Positions 40,639-49,870 are shown, counted from the stretch's first letter. The stretch is 64,000 nt of DNA from Streptomyces sp. GQFP (GCF_021545335.1 NZ_CP089312.1:2232001-2296000), one strand, 5' to 3'. Made by a program: numbers and translations. The notes: generated from the letters alone by a model not told the origin.

Positions 40639-40651
40639 CCACTAGATGTGG
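40639..40651. promoter_or_regulatory. palindrome in nrdR promoter region, possible NrdR box
   Basis: CCACTAGATGTGG has 4-base arms around TAGAT. It is flanked by outer arms CAATCC (40631-40636) and GGATTG (40652-40657). Location and ends fit an NrdR box (CNA...WGTG) but the centre does not match well, and only one copy was found where NrdR boxes normally come in pairs. Confidence 0.3.
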
Positions 40652-40932
40652 GGATTGGCCCGTACATCCATCGCGTATCAGCGTGTCGCACCCGTATTGG
40701 CATGTGCCGTACGGCCATACCGCTCGCGAACATGCGGAGATACGGTGAGAACCGCGTGCGACAGGGGGCGAATCCCGGTTGACGGGCTCCCGGGTGGCAG
40801 ACTTGGGCAGCGGCCCACGAGGTCGTCACCCCGGCGGTGAAGGGTACAACAATGAGCCCTTTTGTCCGCCCGGCACGGCATGGGCCATACACCCAAACAT
40901 CTGATCGCGGCAGGCCATCCTCAATTTTTCAC

Positions 40933-40948
40933 TCGAACGTGTGTTTGG
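40933..40948 (+). promoter_or_regulatory. SOS box of lexA
   Basis: TCGAACGTGTGTTTGG matches the actinobacterial LexA operator TCGAAC-N4-GTTCGA closely (13 of the 16 positions, counting the spacer as free). It lies 60 bases before the lexA start, as expected for autoregulation. Confidence 0.8.
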
Positions 40949-41008
40949 CGCAACCTTTCGAAAGCAACTACCGTTGCACTGCACGGGAGACCATCGAGAG
41001 GGGCCGAC

Positions 41009-41788
41009 GTGACCACCACCGCAGACAGTGCCACCATCACTGCCCAGGACCGCTCCCAGGGCCGACTCGAGCCGGTGCATGCGATGAACGAAGCCACGAA
41101 TCCCGAGGGACACAAGCGGTCCCTCCCTGGGCGACCTCCAGGAATCCGAGCGGACAGCTCGGGACTCACCGACCGGCAACGGCGCGTGATCGAGGTCATC
41201 AGGGACTCCGTGCAGCGACGCGGTTACCCGCCGTCGATGCGCGAGATCGGGCAGGCAGTCGGCCTCTCCAGTACCTCATCGGTCGCACACCAGCTCATGG
41301 CCCTGGAGCGCAAGGGATTCCTGCGCCGCGATCCACACCGCCCGCGCGCCTATGAGGTGCGCGGTTCCGACCAAGGGGCTTCCGTGCAGCCCACGGACAC
41401 CGCGGGCAAACCCGCGGCGTCCTATGTCCCACTTGTGGGACGGATCGCCGCCGGCGGTCCCATCCTCGCCGAGGAATCGGTCGAGGACGTGTTTCCGCTC
41501 CCCCGCCAACTGGTGGGCGACGGCGAACTGTTCGTCCTGAAGGTCGTCGGTGACTCGATGATCGAGGCCGCGATCTGCGACGGCGACTGGGTGACCGTCC
41601 GCCGCCAGCCGGTCGCGGAGAACGGCGACATCGTGGCCGCGATGCTGGAGGGCGAGGCCACGGTCAAGCGCTTCAAGCGCGAGGACGGCCATGTCTGGCT
41701 CCTCCCGCACAACTCCGCGTACCAGCCGATCCCCGGCGACGAGGCGACGATCCTCGGCAAGGTGGTGGCGGTGCTCCGCCGCGTGTGA
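41009..41788 (+). CDS. lexA: LexA repressor (SOS response)
   Basis: This is a 259-residue protein. The winged helix-turn-helix is at about 50-115 ([40 protein letters not shown]). The cleavage site Ala-Gly is in [10 protein letters not shown], the catalytic Ser in [11 protein letters not shown], and the Lys in [11 protein letters not shown]. RecA-stimulated self-cleavage lifts repression of DNA repair genes. GTG 41009 is chosen for GAGAGGGG 8 bases upstream; the frame stays open further left. The N-terminal tail of about 45 residues is longer than in E. coli LexA, as usual in Streptomyces. Confidence 0.96.
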   Translation: MTTTADSATITAQDRSQGRLEPVHAMNEATNPEGHKRSLPGRPPGIRADSSGLTDRQRRVIEVIRDSVQRRGYPPSMREIGQAVGLSSTSSVAHQLMALERKGFLRRDPHRPRAYEVRGSDQGASVQPTDTAGKPAASYVPLVGRIAAGGPILAEESVEDVFPLPRQLVGDGELFVLKVVGDSMIEAAICDGDWVTVRRQPVAENGDIVAAMLEGEATVKRFKREDGHVWLLPHNSAYQPIPGDEATILGKVVAVLRRV

Positions 41789-41827
41789 GCTGCGGGAGGC
41801 GGCGGGTCGTCGGACCCGCCCCCGACC

Positions 41828-41861
41828 GGGCCCCGGAACCCCTGCGCCGGTTCCGGGGCCC
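41828..41861 (+). terminator. lexA terminator
   Basis: GGGCCCCGGAACC (41828-41840) pairs perfectly with GGTTCCGGGGCCC (41849-41861), a 13-base stem 40 bases past the lexA stop. Confidence 0.85.
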
Positions 41862-41890
41862 TGTGCTGTCCCCGTGTGTGCAGGTGCGTG

Positions 41891-41930
41891 ACTGTGCGGG
41901 CCACCGACTGAAGTCGGTGGCCCGCACAGT
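41891..41930 (-). terminator. terminator of the DinG-like helicase gene
   Basis: The arms 41891-41909 and 41912-41930 are a perfect 19-base inverted repeat separated by GA, five bases past the helicase stop. It is the longest perfect stem seen in the window. Confidence 0.85.
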
Positions 41931-41935
41931 GACGT

Positions 41936-43927
41936 CTACGCCTCGGCCGGCTCGGCGTTCTCCGTCTGCTTCGCCGCCGCGTCGATCGCGGCCAGTGAGC
42001 GCCGGACCACATTGCGGTCCGTGGTGTACCAGAAGTCCGGCAGGGACGCCTTCAGATAGCTGCCGTACCGGGCCGTGGCCAGCCGCTGGTCCAGTACGGC
42101 GACCACACCGCGGTCCCCCGTCGCCCGTACGAGGCGGCCGGCGCCCTGGGCCATGAGCAGTGCCGCGTGGGTGGCGGCGACGGCCATGAAGCCGTTGCCC
42201 CCGGCGTCCTCGACGGCCTTCTGGCGGGCGCTCATCAGCGGGTCGTCCGGGCGCGGGAACGGGATCTTGTCCATGACGACCAGCTGGCAGCTGGCGCCCG
42301 GGACGTCGACGCCCTGCCAGAGCGACAGCGTGCCGAACAGACAGGTCTTGGGGTCCGCCGCGAAGTTCTTGATCAGCTCGCCGAGCGTCTCCTCGCCCTG
42401 GAGGAGGATCGGGAACTCGGGGATACGGGAACGCAGTTCCTCCGCCGCGAGCTGGGCGGCCCGCATCGAGGAGAACAGGCCGAGCGTGCGCCCGCCCGCC
42501 GCCTGGATCAGCTCCGTCAGCTCGTCGAGCATGTCCCCGCGGTCACCGTCGCGCGCGGGGCGCGCCAGGTGCTTGGCGACGTACAGGATGCCCTGCTTCG
42601 GGTAGTCGAAGGGCGAGCCGACGTCGACGCCCTTCCACTGCGGGAGGTCGTCGCCCGCCGTGCCCTCGGGGGCGAGGCCCAGGGAGGCCCCGACGCCGTT
42701 GAAGTCGCCGCCGAGCTTGAGCGTCGCGGAGGTCAGGACGACGGAGCGGTCCGTGAAGAGCTTCTCCCTGAGGAGGCCCGACACCGACATGGGGGCGACC
42801 CGCAGGGAGGCTCCGAAGCGGTCGTGCCGCTCGTACCAGACGACGTCCCACTCGGAGCCGTTCGCGATCCGCTCCGCGACGTCGTGCACGCTCTCCACCG
42901 AGGCCAGCGCCTGTTTGCGGACCGCGTCCTCGTCCTGGACCGACTTGTCGCGGGTCGCGCCGATCCCGGAGATCACCGTGCGGGCCGCGTCCCGTAGCGC
43001 CATCAGGGCGTACCCGAGATCTTCCGGGACCTCCTCCAGGCGGCCCGGCAGGGCCAGCTCCATCACCCGCTCGAAGCCCTCGGCCGCGGTCTGGAGCTGG
43101 TCGGCGGCCTTCTCGTTGACGAGCTTCGCCGCGCGGCGCACGGCACGGTTGACCTGGCCGGGAGTGAGTTCGCCTGTGGCCACTCCGGTGACCCGGGAGA
43201 CCAGTTCGTGCGCCTCGTCGACGATCAGCACCTCGTGCTGCGGGAGGACGGGCGCGCCCTCGATGGCGTCGATCGCGAGCAGCGCGTGGTTCGTGACGAT
43301 CACCTCCGCGAGCTTGGCCCGCTCCCGGGCCATCTCGGCGAAGCACTCGGCTCCGTACGCGCACTTCGTGGCGCCCAGGCACTCCCGGGAGGAGACGGAG
43401 ACCTGCGCCCAGGCGCGGTCGGAGACGCCGGGGGTGAGGCCGTCGCGGTCGCCGGTCTCGGTCTCGTCGGACCACTCGCGCAGGCGCAGCAGATCCTGGC
43501 CCAGCTTGCTGGTGGGCGCCGCCGCCTCGAACTGGTCGAAGAGGCCCTCGTCCTCCTCCTGCGGCACGCCCTCGTGGAGGCGGTGCAGGCACAGGTAGTT
43601 CGATCTCCCCTTGAGCATCGCGAACTCGGGGCGGCGGCGCAGCACGGGATGCAATGCGTCGACCGTGCGCGGCAGGTCGCGCTCCACGAGCTGGCGCTGC
43701 AGGGCGAGGGTCGCCGTCGCGACGACGACCCGCTCCCCGTGTGCGAGCGCGGGCACGAGGTAGCCGAGCGACTTTCCGGTGCCGGTGCCTGCCTGCACCA
43801 GCAGATGGGATCCGTCGTCGATCGCCTCCGCGACGGCTTTGGCCATGGTCACCTGGCCGGGGCGCTCCGTACCGCCGACAGCGGTGACGGCAGCATGCAG
43901 GAGTTCAGGGAGTGAGGGCTTCGTCAT
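41936..43927 (-). CDS. dinG: ATP-dependent DNA helicase, DinG/XPD type
   Basis: This is a 663-residue superfamily 2 helicase. Motif I is QAGTGTGKSLGYLVPAL and DEAH is LIVDEAHELVSRVTG. Four spaced cysteines (YLCLHR, then ECLGATKCAYGAECFAEM) fit the iron-sulfur cluster of XPD/DinG helicases, and late motifs include GAGRLVRATGDRGVVAVLD. It unwinds DNA 5'-3', resolving R-loops or damaged forks. It faces lexA tail to tail, with two separate terminators between them. No SOS box was seen at its own promoter. Confidence 0.9.
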   Translation of the reverse strand: MTKPSLPELLHAAVTAVGGTERPGQVTMAKAVAEAIDDGSHLLVQAGTGTGKSLGYLVPALAHGERVVVATATLALQRQLVERDLPRTVDALHPVLRRRPEFAMLKGRSNYLCLHRLHEGVPQEEDEGLFDQFEAAAPTSKLGQDLLRLREWSDETETGDRDGLTPGVSDRAWAQVSVSSRECLGATKCAYGAECFAEMARERAKLAEVIVTNHALLAIDAIEGAPVLPQHEVLIVDEAHELVSRVTGVATGELTPGQVNRAVRRAAKLVNEKAADQLQTAAEGFERVMELALPGRLEEVPEDLGYALMALRDAARTVISGIGATRDKSVQDEDAVRKQALASVESVHDVAERIANGSEWDVVWYERHDRFGASLRVAPMSVSGLLREKLFTDRSVVLTSATLKLGGDFNGVGASLGLAPEGTAGDDLPQWKGVDVGSPFDYPKQGILYVAKHLARPARDGDRGDMLDELTELIQAAGGRTLGLFSSMRAAQLAAEELRSRIPEFPILLQGEETLGELIKNFAADPKTCLFGTLSLWQGVDVPGASCQLVVMDKIPFPRPDDPLMSARQKAVEDAGGNGFMAVAATHAALLMAQGAGRLVRATGDRGVVAVLDQRLATARYGSYLKASLPDFWYTTDRNVVRRSLAAIDAAAKQTENAEPAEA

Positions 43928-43990
43928 AGCCCGACCACCCTACGGGGCGGCACTGACAATCGGGTGATCAAGGCGGGAGAAGCGACGGCG

Positions 43991-44674
43991 CTACAACGCA
44001 TCGCGCACGCCTCGGTCCCGGACCATGAGTGCGGCCCGCTTCGCGGGCAGGTCCAGCTCGGCGGAGAACCGGAATCCGGCGGTCAGAAAGGCCGACACGG
44101 AGGGGGTGTTGCGCAGGTCGGGTTCCGCGACGACGCGCGCGCAGGCAGGGCGATGGTCGAGTACGAGGTCGGCGACGGCTCTGAGCAGGATGCTGCCCAG
44201 CCCGCGCCCTCGATCGGCGACACCGCCGAGCAGGAGGTGCACTCCGGTGTCGTGCGGACGGGCGGGATAGTGCCTGGCCAGTGGGTCGAGGTCGGCCCGG
44301 TAGATCTCCCAGTAGCTCATCGGAGTGCCCTCCAGCACGCCGAGACAAGGGACGCTGCGCCCGTCCCCGTCGAGCTGGGACCGCAGGTGGGCCTCGGTCA
44401 CGCATTCGGTGCCGGCGAGATCCCAGAAGGTGGCCACGGTGGGGTCGTTTATCCAGCGGCCGATCAACGGGAGATCCCGCTCGACCTCGACGGGAACGAG
44501 CTGGAACGAGCCCGCGGGCGTAAGGCTCGGCCCCCAGTCCCCGATGCGGTCGAGGAGATCGTCGGCGTACATCGCGACGAACTCGTCGGGCAGGCGCAGC
44601 TCCAGTGTGTCCTCGCTGTCGCCGCCGGTACGGAAGGCGGCGGGCGGGGCGGTACGGGCGTCGGCAGGGGGCAC
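43991..44674 (-). CDS. siderophore-type GNAT acyltransferase (AlcB/IucB/MbtK-like)
   Basis: This 227-residue protein matches the AlcB-like acetyltransferase domain of siderophore pathways. Visible are LPLIGRWINDPTVATFWDLAG, PMSYWEIYRADLDPLARHY, HLLLGGVADRGRGLG (acyl-CoA loop) and RVVAEPDLRNTPSVSAFLTAGF. Family members acylate hydroxylamine or amine groups of lysine- or diamine-derived siderophore units. GTG 44674 has GAGAGGAG upstream. It is last in a three-gene minus-strand cluster after the IucA/IucC synthetase (73-base gap). Confidence 0.88.
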   Translation of the reverse strand: MPPADARTAPPAAFRTGGDSEDTLELRLPDEFVAMYADDLLDRIGDWGPSLTPAGSFQLVPVEVERDLPLIGRWINDPTVATFWDLAGTECVTEAHLRSQLDGDGRSVPCLGVLEGTPMSYWEIYRADLDPLARHYPARPHDTGVHLLLGGVADRGRGLGSILLRAVADLVLDHRPACARVVAEPDLRNTPSVSAFLTAGFRFSAELDLPAKRAALMVRDRGVRDAL

Positions 44675-44747
44675 GGGACGCTCCTCTCATGAGATGGGGT
44701 GTGGCGTGTTCCTCAGGGGTGAAAAGGGGTTTTCGGTGTCGGGGGCG

Positions 44748-46673
44748 TCAGGAATGAAGGGGGTTGGCGATGCTGACGTAGACGGACTGCGTGTCGACCG
44801 GGCCGACCAGTTCGTCGAGTCCGTGCAGCCGGGTGAGCAGGTTGGCCTTGCAGCGCAGGACGGGTGAGTCCAGCAGCCGGCCGGGCAGGGACGTACGCAG
44901 CCGGGCGGGACCGGAGGCGATGTCGCCGAGGAAGCGCCGGAAGGCGGCGAGCAGCAGCTGTTCGTCGGCGAGGTGCTGGGAGCCGAACGCGCCGATGAGG
45001 CCGAGGACGTTGTTGATGCCGAGGTAGTAGGCGAAGCGTTCGTCGGTGACCTCGTCGGAGACGAACGTGTCGCTCTGTTCGCCGATGCCCGGCAGCCGGG
45101 AGTCGAGTTCGGTGCGCCGGGACTCGCGGAAGTAGTACCCCTGGTTGTCGCGGTAGCGGCCTCCCCTGGGCCAGCCGTCGCCGTCCAACAGGAGCAGGGT
45201 GTTCTGCTGGTGGGCCTCCAGGGCGATCCCGGCCTCGCTGTCCAGCCAGAGCACGGGCCGGACGACCTGCTCCAGGTAGCGCAGGAACCACTCGGTGGCG
45301 ACGGCGCCGCGCGGACGCCCGGTTCGTCCGGCGAGCCGCGTGATGACAGCGGCGAGCCGGGACCGCGGGGCCGGGTCCTCCAGGTGGGCATGCGGCCGGG
45401 GCGAGACGAGTCCCGCGATGCAGGCCACGTCGTCCGCCGGGTGGAACGGGTTGTGCCGGATCACCACGTCGAGGCCGGTGACGGGGCTGCCGTCCGGGTC
45501 GTCGACGGCGAGCCATGCCGGGTCGCGGACGATGTCGAAACCCGGGTGCGCGGACTGCCACTGCTTGGCCAGTCCGCCGCGCAGCAGCCGGTGCACCTCG
45601 ACGCCCCGGTGGAGTTCCTTGCGGAGGTTCTCACGCCGGGAGTTGGTGATGCGCAGCCCCAGCGAGAGCTTCAGCATCGCGGGGGCGCCCGAGCGATGGA
45701 CGGTGCGTACGGAAGAGGTGGGGTACCAGGGGGAGCCATGAGCGCAGAGGTCGCGGAGCAGACCGGCCTCGAACAGGGCCGCGGTCTGCGGGCGGTGCCG
45801 GGTCTCGCGGATCTGCCAGGGATGCAGGGGCAGGGCCGCGTAGCCGTCGGGCAGCGGGAGCGGCAGCGCGGCGCCGACGAGCCGCTCGGTGAGCTGCTCG
45901 GCGCGTACGGGCCGGCCACCCTCGGTCCAGGCGGAGTCCGTGGCGAGCACGGAGGGGGCCACCGCAAGCCAGTGCAGCGGGAAGGAGCCGCGCAACTCCG
46001 GTGAGTAGAGCCGGGCTTCGGCCTCGGCGAGCCCTTCGCGGCTCTTCGGGGTCGGGTGCAGCGGGTGGCCGAGCAGCAGCGCCTGCTCGGCGGCGAGGAA
46101 GAGATCGGGCCCGTCGGCCGGCTGGGCACGCCGGTCGCTGATGAAGGTGGCGGTACGGCGGACCGAGTCGGCGACACGTGCGACCAGGTCGACGGCGTCG
46201 GGGGGCAGGACGGAGGGGGCGCGAGAGGGGGTGGCATCGCTCCCCGGACCGCTGCCCGTCCCCGCCGCCTTCGGGCCGTCGTACGCCTCCCTCGCGAGGA
46301 GTGTCGCGACGGTGACCGCGTCGGCGGCCGGGGCTCCTGCGGGGGCGTCGGCCAGGTGGGGGAGGCCGAAGCGGTGCCAGCCGGTCGGGGACCAGTAGTG
46401 GACCGGTGCCAGCAGGGCGGTGCCGCTGGTCGGGAGGGGGATGCGGAGGAGACCGTCGGTGGGGGCGGTGAGGTTGTTCTCCCGTACCCAGCAGCGCAGC
46501 AGGTTCTCGGTGGCGGCGGCCTGGGCCGCGGTGTGGGGGTCGAGGTGCTCCAGGAGGTCGGCCGTGGCACCGCGCGCCCACTGGGCGCTCCCGGCGGCTG
46601 CCTTCTGCCGGGGCACCGTGTCCCTCGCGGGGGTGGGATGGGAACGGCCTTCGGGTACGGGGGTGCTGTTCAA
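44748..46673 (-). CDS. IucA/IucC-family siderophore synthetase (NIS synthetase)
   Basis: This is a 641-residue NRPS-independent siderophore synthetase, which activates a carboxylate (often citrate) with ATP and joins it to an amine or hydroxamate. Conserved blocks are LPLHPWQIRETRH, SSVRTVHRSGAPAMLKLSLGLRITNSRREN and ALEAHQQNTLLLLDGD, followed by RDNQGYYFRES. The start is TTG 46673, supported by GAGGAA six bases upstream; TTG starts are rare here. It sits between the aminotransferase and acyltransferase genes and is the core enzyme of the cluster. Confidence 0.93.
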   Translation of the reverse strand: MNSTPVPEGRSHPTPARDTVPRQKAAAGSAQWARGATADLLEHLDPHTAAQAAATENLLRCWVRENNLTAPTDGLLRIPLPTSGTALLAPVHYWSPTGWHRFGLPHLADAPAGAPAADAVTVATLLAREAYDGPKAAGTGSGPGSDATPSRAPSVLPPDAVDLVARVADSVRRTATFISDRRAQPADGPDLFLAAEQALLLGHPLHPTPKSREGLAEAEARLYSPELRGSFPLHWLAVAPSVLATDSAWTEGGRPVRAEQLTERLVGAALPLPLPDGYAALPLHPWQIRETRHRPQTAALFEAGLLRDLCAHGSPWYPTSSVRTVHRSGAPAMLKLSLGLRITNSRRENLRKELHRGVEVHRLLRGGLAKQWQSAHPGFDIVRDPAWLAVDDPDGSPVTGLDVVIRHNPFHPADDVACIAGLVSPRPHAHLEDPAPRSRLAAVITRLAGRTGRPRGAVATEWFLRYLEQVVRPVLWLDSEAGIALEAHQQNTLLLLDGDGWPRGGRYRDNQGYYFRESRRTELDSRLPGIGEQSDTFVSDEVTDERFAYYLGINNVLGLIGAFGSQHLADEQLLLAAFRRFLGDIASGPARLRTSLPGRLLDSPVLRCKANLLTRLHGLDELVGPVDTQSVYVSIANPLHS

Positions 46674-46746
46674 GACGGTTCCTCGTGGGGGTTGTTCGAG
46701 TGCGAGTGCAGGGGGACCGGAGCGGTACGAGCGGGCGTCGGCGTGG

Positions 46747-48240
46747 CTACCCCGCTCGCTCGGAGGGGGTGTCGAGCGGGCGTCCTTCGGTGTGGCCGCG
46801 CGCCACCGCCGCCACGGCGTCGGCCAGTCGGTCGAGTACCGCGTCGGCCTGCTCGTCGCTGATGGTCAGCGGCGGCAGCAGACGAACGACGCTCGCCTGA
46901 CGCCCGCCGAGTTCGACGATCAGGCCACGGCGCAGGCACTCGCGCTGTACGGCGGCGGCCAGTTGGGGCGCTGCGGGGCGCGGGCCTCCTCCGGCGGGGC
47001 GGGGAAACACCTCCGGATCGGCACCTGGGTGACCAGTGGCCACCGCCTGCCGTTCCTCCCCCGGTCCGACCAGTTCGACCCCGATCATCAGTCCCCGTCC
47101 GCGTACATCGCCGATGATCGGGAACTCCGCTGCCAGCTTCCGGAGTTGGGCGAGGATCCGGGGGCCCAGGGTGGCCGCGCGCTCGGCGAGGCCGTGTTCG
47201 CGGACGTACGTCAGAGTGGCCGTGCCCGCTGCCATGGCGAGCTGGTTGCCGCGGAACGTGCCCGCGTGGGCGCCGGGTTCCCAGACGTCGAGGTCGTCGC
47301 GGTAGACCACGACGGCCAGGGGCAGGCTGCCGCCGATGGCCTTGGACAGCACCATCACGTCGGGGGTGACTCCGCTGTGCTCGACCGCCCAGAAGGCGCC
47401 GGTGCGGCCGACTCCCGTCTGGATCTCGTCGGCGATCAGCGGGATCGAGCGGTCCTCGGTGATCCGTCGCATACGCCGCATCCAGGCGTCCGGCGCGGGA
47501 ATCACCCCGCCCTCGCCCTGGACGGGTTCGAGGATCATCCCGGCGGGCAGGGGCACGCCCGACTTGGTGTCGTCGAGGACGGACTCGGTCCAGCGGGCGG
47601 CGAGTTCGGCGCCCCGGTCGCCGCCCATGCCGAAGGGGCAGCGGTAGTCCTGGGGGAAGGGCAGCCGGGCGACGCGTACGTCGGCCGCGTGGCCGGATGC
47701 TTCCAGCGAACCGGCGGTCATGCCGTGGTAGGCGCCGGTGAAGGCGAGCATGCCGGTGCGGCCGGTCGCGGCGCGTACGAGCTTGAAGGCGGCCTCCACC
47801 GCGTCCGTCCCGGCCGGTCCGCAGAACTGCACGCGCGCGTGGTCGGCGAGTCCGGGCGGCAGGGTGCGGAACAGCTCGGTGATGAAGGCGTCCTTGACGG
47901 GGGTCGCCAGATCGAGGACGTGCAGCGGCGCCCCCGAGTCGAGCACCTTGCGGATCGCCTCCAGCACGACGGGATGGTTGTGCCCGAGGGCCAGGGTCCC
48001 CGCGCCCGAGAGGCAGTCGAGGTAGCGGCGGCCGTCGGCGCCCTCGATCGTCAGTCCGCGTGCCCGTACGGGGACGATCGGGAGGGCGCGCGCGTAGGTG
48101 CGTGCCGCCGATTCACGCGCCGACTGGCGCCGCAGAATCCCCTCGTGCGCCCCGCGCGCGCCCGCGCACACCTCGACATCCACGTCGGCTTCCACCGGCG
48201 CCCGGGATTCCCGTGCCCCTGTGCGCTCCCCCGTCTCCAT
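46747..48240 (-). CDS. class III aminotransferase, diaminobutyrate-2-oxoglutarate type
   Basis: This is a 497-residue PLP enzyme. It contains LDCLSGAGTLALGHNHPVV, GPAGTDAVEAAFKLVR, AFTGAYHGMTAGS, LIADEIQTGVGRTG and the PLP lysine in VMVLSKAIGGSLPLAVV. Its closest look-alikes make 2,4-diaminobutyrate from aspartate semialdehyde, or transaminate lysine or ornithine, for siderophore building blocks. ATG 48240 is preceded by GGGAG. A proline- and alanine-rich insert lies near residue 400. It is first gene of the siderophore cluster. Confidence 0.88.
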   Translation of the reverse strand: METGERTGARESRAPVEADVDVEVCAGARGAHEGILRRQSARESAARTYARALPIVPVRARGLTIEGADGRRYLDCLSGAGTLALGHNHPVVLEAIRKVLDSGAPLHVLDLATPVKDAFITELFRTLPPGLADHARVQFCGPAGTDAVEAAFKLVRAATGRTGMLAFTGAYHGMTAGSLEASGHAADVRVARLPFPQDYRCPFGMGGDRGAELAARWTESVLDDTKSGVPLPAGMILEPVQGEGGVIPAPDAWMRRMRRITEDRSIPLIADEIQTGVGRTGAFWAVEHSGVTPDVMVLSKAIGGSLPLAVVVYRDDLDVWEPGAHAGTFRGNQLAMAAGTATLTYVREHGLAERAATLGPRILAQLRKLAAEFPIIGDVRGRGLMIGVELVGPGEERQAVATGHPGADPEVFPRPAGGGPRPAAPQLAAAVQRECLRRGLIVELGGRQASVVRLLPPLTISDEQADAVLDRLADAVAAVARGHTEGRPLDTPSERAG

Positions 48241-48598
48241 GGACTCCCGTAGCCCCAACGCCCCAACTCCCCGCTGCTCCACTGCTCTGCCGCCCCGGCG
48301 GCCGCCAACTCACCGAGACACTCCTCCCGTTACCAACACCCGCCGTGCCACAGGAGTCACGGGTAACCTCAAGATCCTTGCCGGGACGGAACAGTTGCGG
48401 GCGCGGCGCGGCTCCCCCGGCACTCCGGAATCAGCCGTGACACGGCGTCACATCGGCGCCCCGCCGGACGTTTGGCGGCCCGGACCGCCTGTAGCGAAAC
48501 AGTTGCCGTTCCATCGGATGGCCCCCATAGGTACCGCATAGTGTGTGATGCCGTGCAGGGACAGCACACGGTCAGACCACGCCAGGGGGAGACAGATC
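48241..48598. other. 358-base divergent region upstream of the siderophore cluster
   Basis: This carries the promoter of the aminotransferase-led cluster (leftwards) and of the secreted protease (rightwards). GGGTAACCTCAA near 48361 resembles half of an iron box only. GAACAGTTGC-type words occur twice (near 48389 and 48498). No gene is seen. Confidence 0.5.
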
Positions 48599-49828
48599 AT
48601 GCGACCCATACGCCCGCCCTTCGCCGGCCGCCGTGGGAAGGGCGCGCGCCGCGGAACCTCCCCCGTGCCGGCCGCCGTCGGCCTCGCGGTGGCGCTCGCG
48701 CTCACCGCCACCGCCTGCGGATCCGACTCCGGCGACTCCGACGCGGGCGGACAGTCCTCCGCCTCGGCCGCTGACGACGGTGCCGGGAAGATCACGATCC
48801 CGGACGGGCTCAAGGACAAGCTCAAAGAGCACGGGATCGACATCGACAAGTGGAAGAACGGCGCCTGGAAGGACTGGGACAAGGACGACTGGCTGCGCGA
48901 GGCCGAGGACTACGTCAACCCGATCATCGAGGGCCTCTGGGACACGGACCGGATGCGCGAGGCGGACGACCCGGAGAAGAGCGTCGACGAGACCGACCTC
49001 GCGGGCGACCAAGGCGTCACCGACCCTACGCCGAAGGCCGTGGCCGCGAAGGCCGTATCGCCCGCCTACCACGCCAACGCGCCCGAGGCGGGGAAGGTGT
49101 TCTTCGACGGGCCCGAGGGCACGATGGTCTGCTCGGCGACCGTGGTCGAGGACCCCGCCCACCCCGGGAAGTCGAACCTCGTCTGGACGGCGGGCCACTG
49201 CGTGCACGCCGGCAAGAACGGCGGCTGGTACCGCAACATCGCCTTCGTGCCGTCGTACAACAACGCGGCCAGGTCCAGCGCCGAGGTGGAGAACGCCCCA
49301 CGCGCGGAGATCGCTCCCTACGGCGTCTGGTGGGGTGACTGGGCGCAGACCTCGGACCAGTGGATCGAGCAAGGGGGTGCGACCGGCGGCGACGGGGCAC
49401 CGTACGACTTCGCGGTCATCCATGTGACCCCGGAGAAGGGCGGCAGCGGCAAGTCGCTGGAGGAGACGGTCGGTTCGGCCCTTCCGGTGGACTTCGACGC
49501 GCCCGCCGTCACGCAGGTGGAGAGCATCACGGCGACCGGGTATCCGGCGGCGGAGCCCTTCGACGGCGAGACGATGTACCAGTGCGAGGACCGACCGGGC
49601 CGCCTGTCGATCGTCGAGGCCGACCCGACGATGTACCGGATCGGCTGCACCATGACCGGCGGTTCCTCCGGCGGCGGCTGGGTCACCACAGGCGCGGACG
49701 GCACCCCGACCCTGATCTCCAACACGTCGATCGGCCCAGTCAGCTCAGGCTGGCTGGCAGGCCCGAGGCTGGGCAAGGTGGCAAAGGGCATCTACGACGA
49801 GGTAAGCGAAAAGTTCGCCGACCAGTGA
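48599..49828 (+). CDS. secreted trypsin/V8-like serine protease, probable lipoprotein
   Basis: This 409-residue protein has an Arg-rich N-terminus, a hydrophobic stretch and LTATACGSDSG, so Cys is likely lipidated after signal peptidase II. A charged, Trp-rich region (IDKWKNGAWKDWDKDDWLREAEDYV) precedes the protease domain. The triad residues are His in VWTAGHCVHAG, Asp in APYDFAVIHV and Ser in TMTGGSSGGGW. It is anchored outside the membrane; the substrate is unknown. ATG 48599 follows GGGGGAG. A strong hairpin follows the stop. Confidence 0.88.
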   Translation: MRPIRPPFAGRRGKGARRGTSPVPAAVGLAVALALTATACGSDSGDSDAGGQSSASAADDGAGKITIPDGLKDKLKEHGIDIDKWKNGAWKDWDKDDWLREAEDYVNPIIEGLWDTDRMREADDPEKSVDETDLAGDQGVTDPTPKAVAAKAVSPAYHANAPEAGKVFFDGPEGTMVCSATVVEDPAHPGKSNLVWTAGHCVHAGKNGGWYRNIAFVPSYNNAARSSAEVENAPRAEIAPYGVWWGDWAQTSDQWIEQGGATGGDGAPYDFAVIHVTPEKGGSGKSLEETVGSALPVDFDAPAVTQVESITATGYPAAEPFDGETMYQCEDRPGRLSIVEADPTMYRIGCTMTGGSSGGGWVTTGADGTPTLISNTSIGPVSSGWLAGPRLGKVAKGIYDEVSEKFADQ

Positions 49829-49830
49829 GG

Positions 49831-49868
49831 AAATGGGCCCCCATGCCGAAGGCATTGGGGGCCCATTT
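49831..49868. terminator. terminator between the secreted protease and hflX
   Basis: AAATGGGCCCCCA (49831-49843) pairs with TGGGGGCCCATTT (49856-49868), extended by TGCC/GGCA with one bulge. The T-run on one side and A-run on the other allow use in both directions. Confidence 0.85.
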
Positions 49869-49870
49869 CA

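Larger units (their letters stand above)
40508..41008. other. 501-base divergent region between nrdR and lexA
   Basis: This contains a candidate NrdR-type palindrome (40639-40651) and a clear SOS box (40933-40948). The rest has no coding signature. Promoters for both genes must lie here. Confidence 0.6.

Noticed and set aside
48355..48376. possible iron box upstream of the siderophore aminotransferase
   Set aside because: Only about 11 of 19 positions match the consensus, nearly all in one half, so it is not supportable as an operator.
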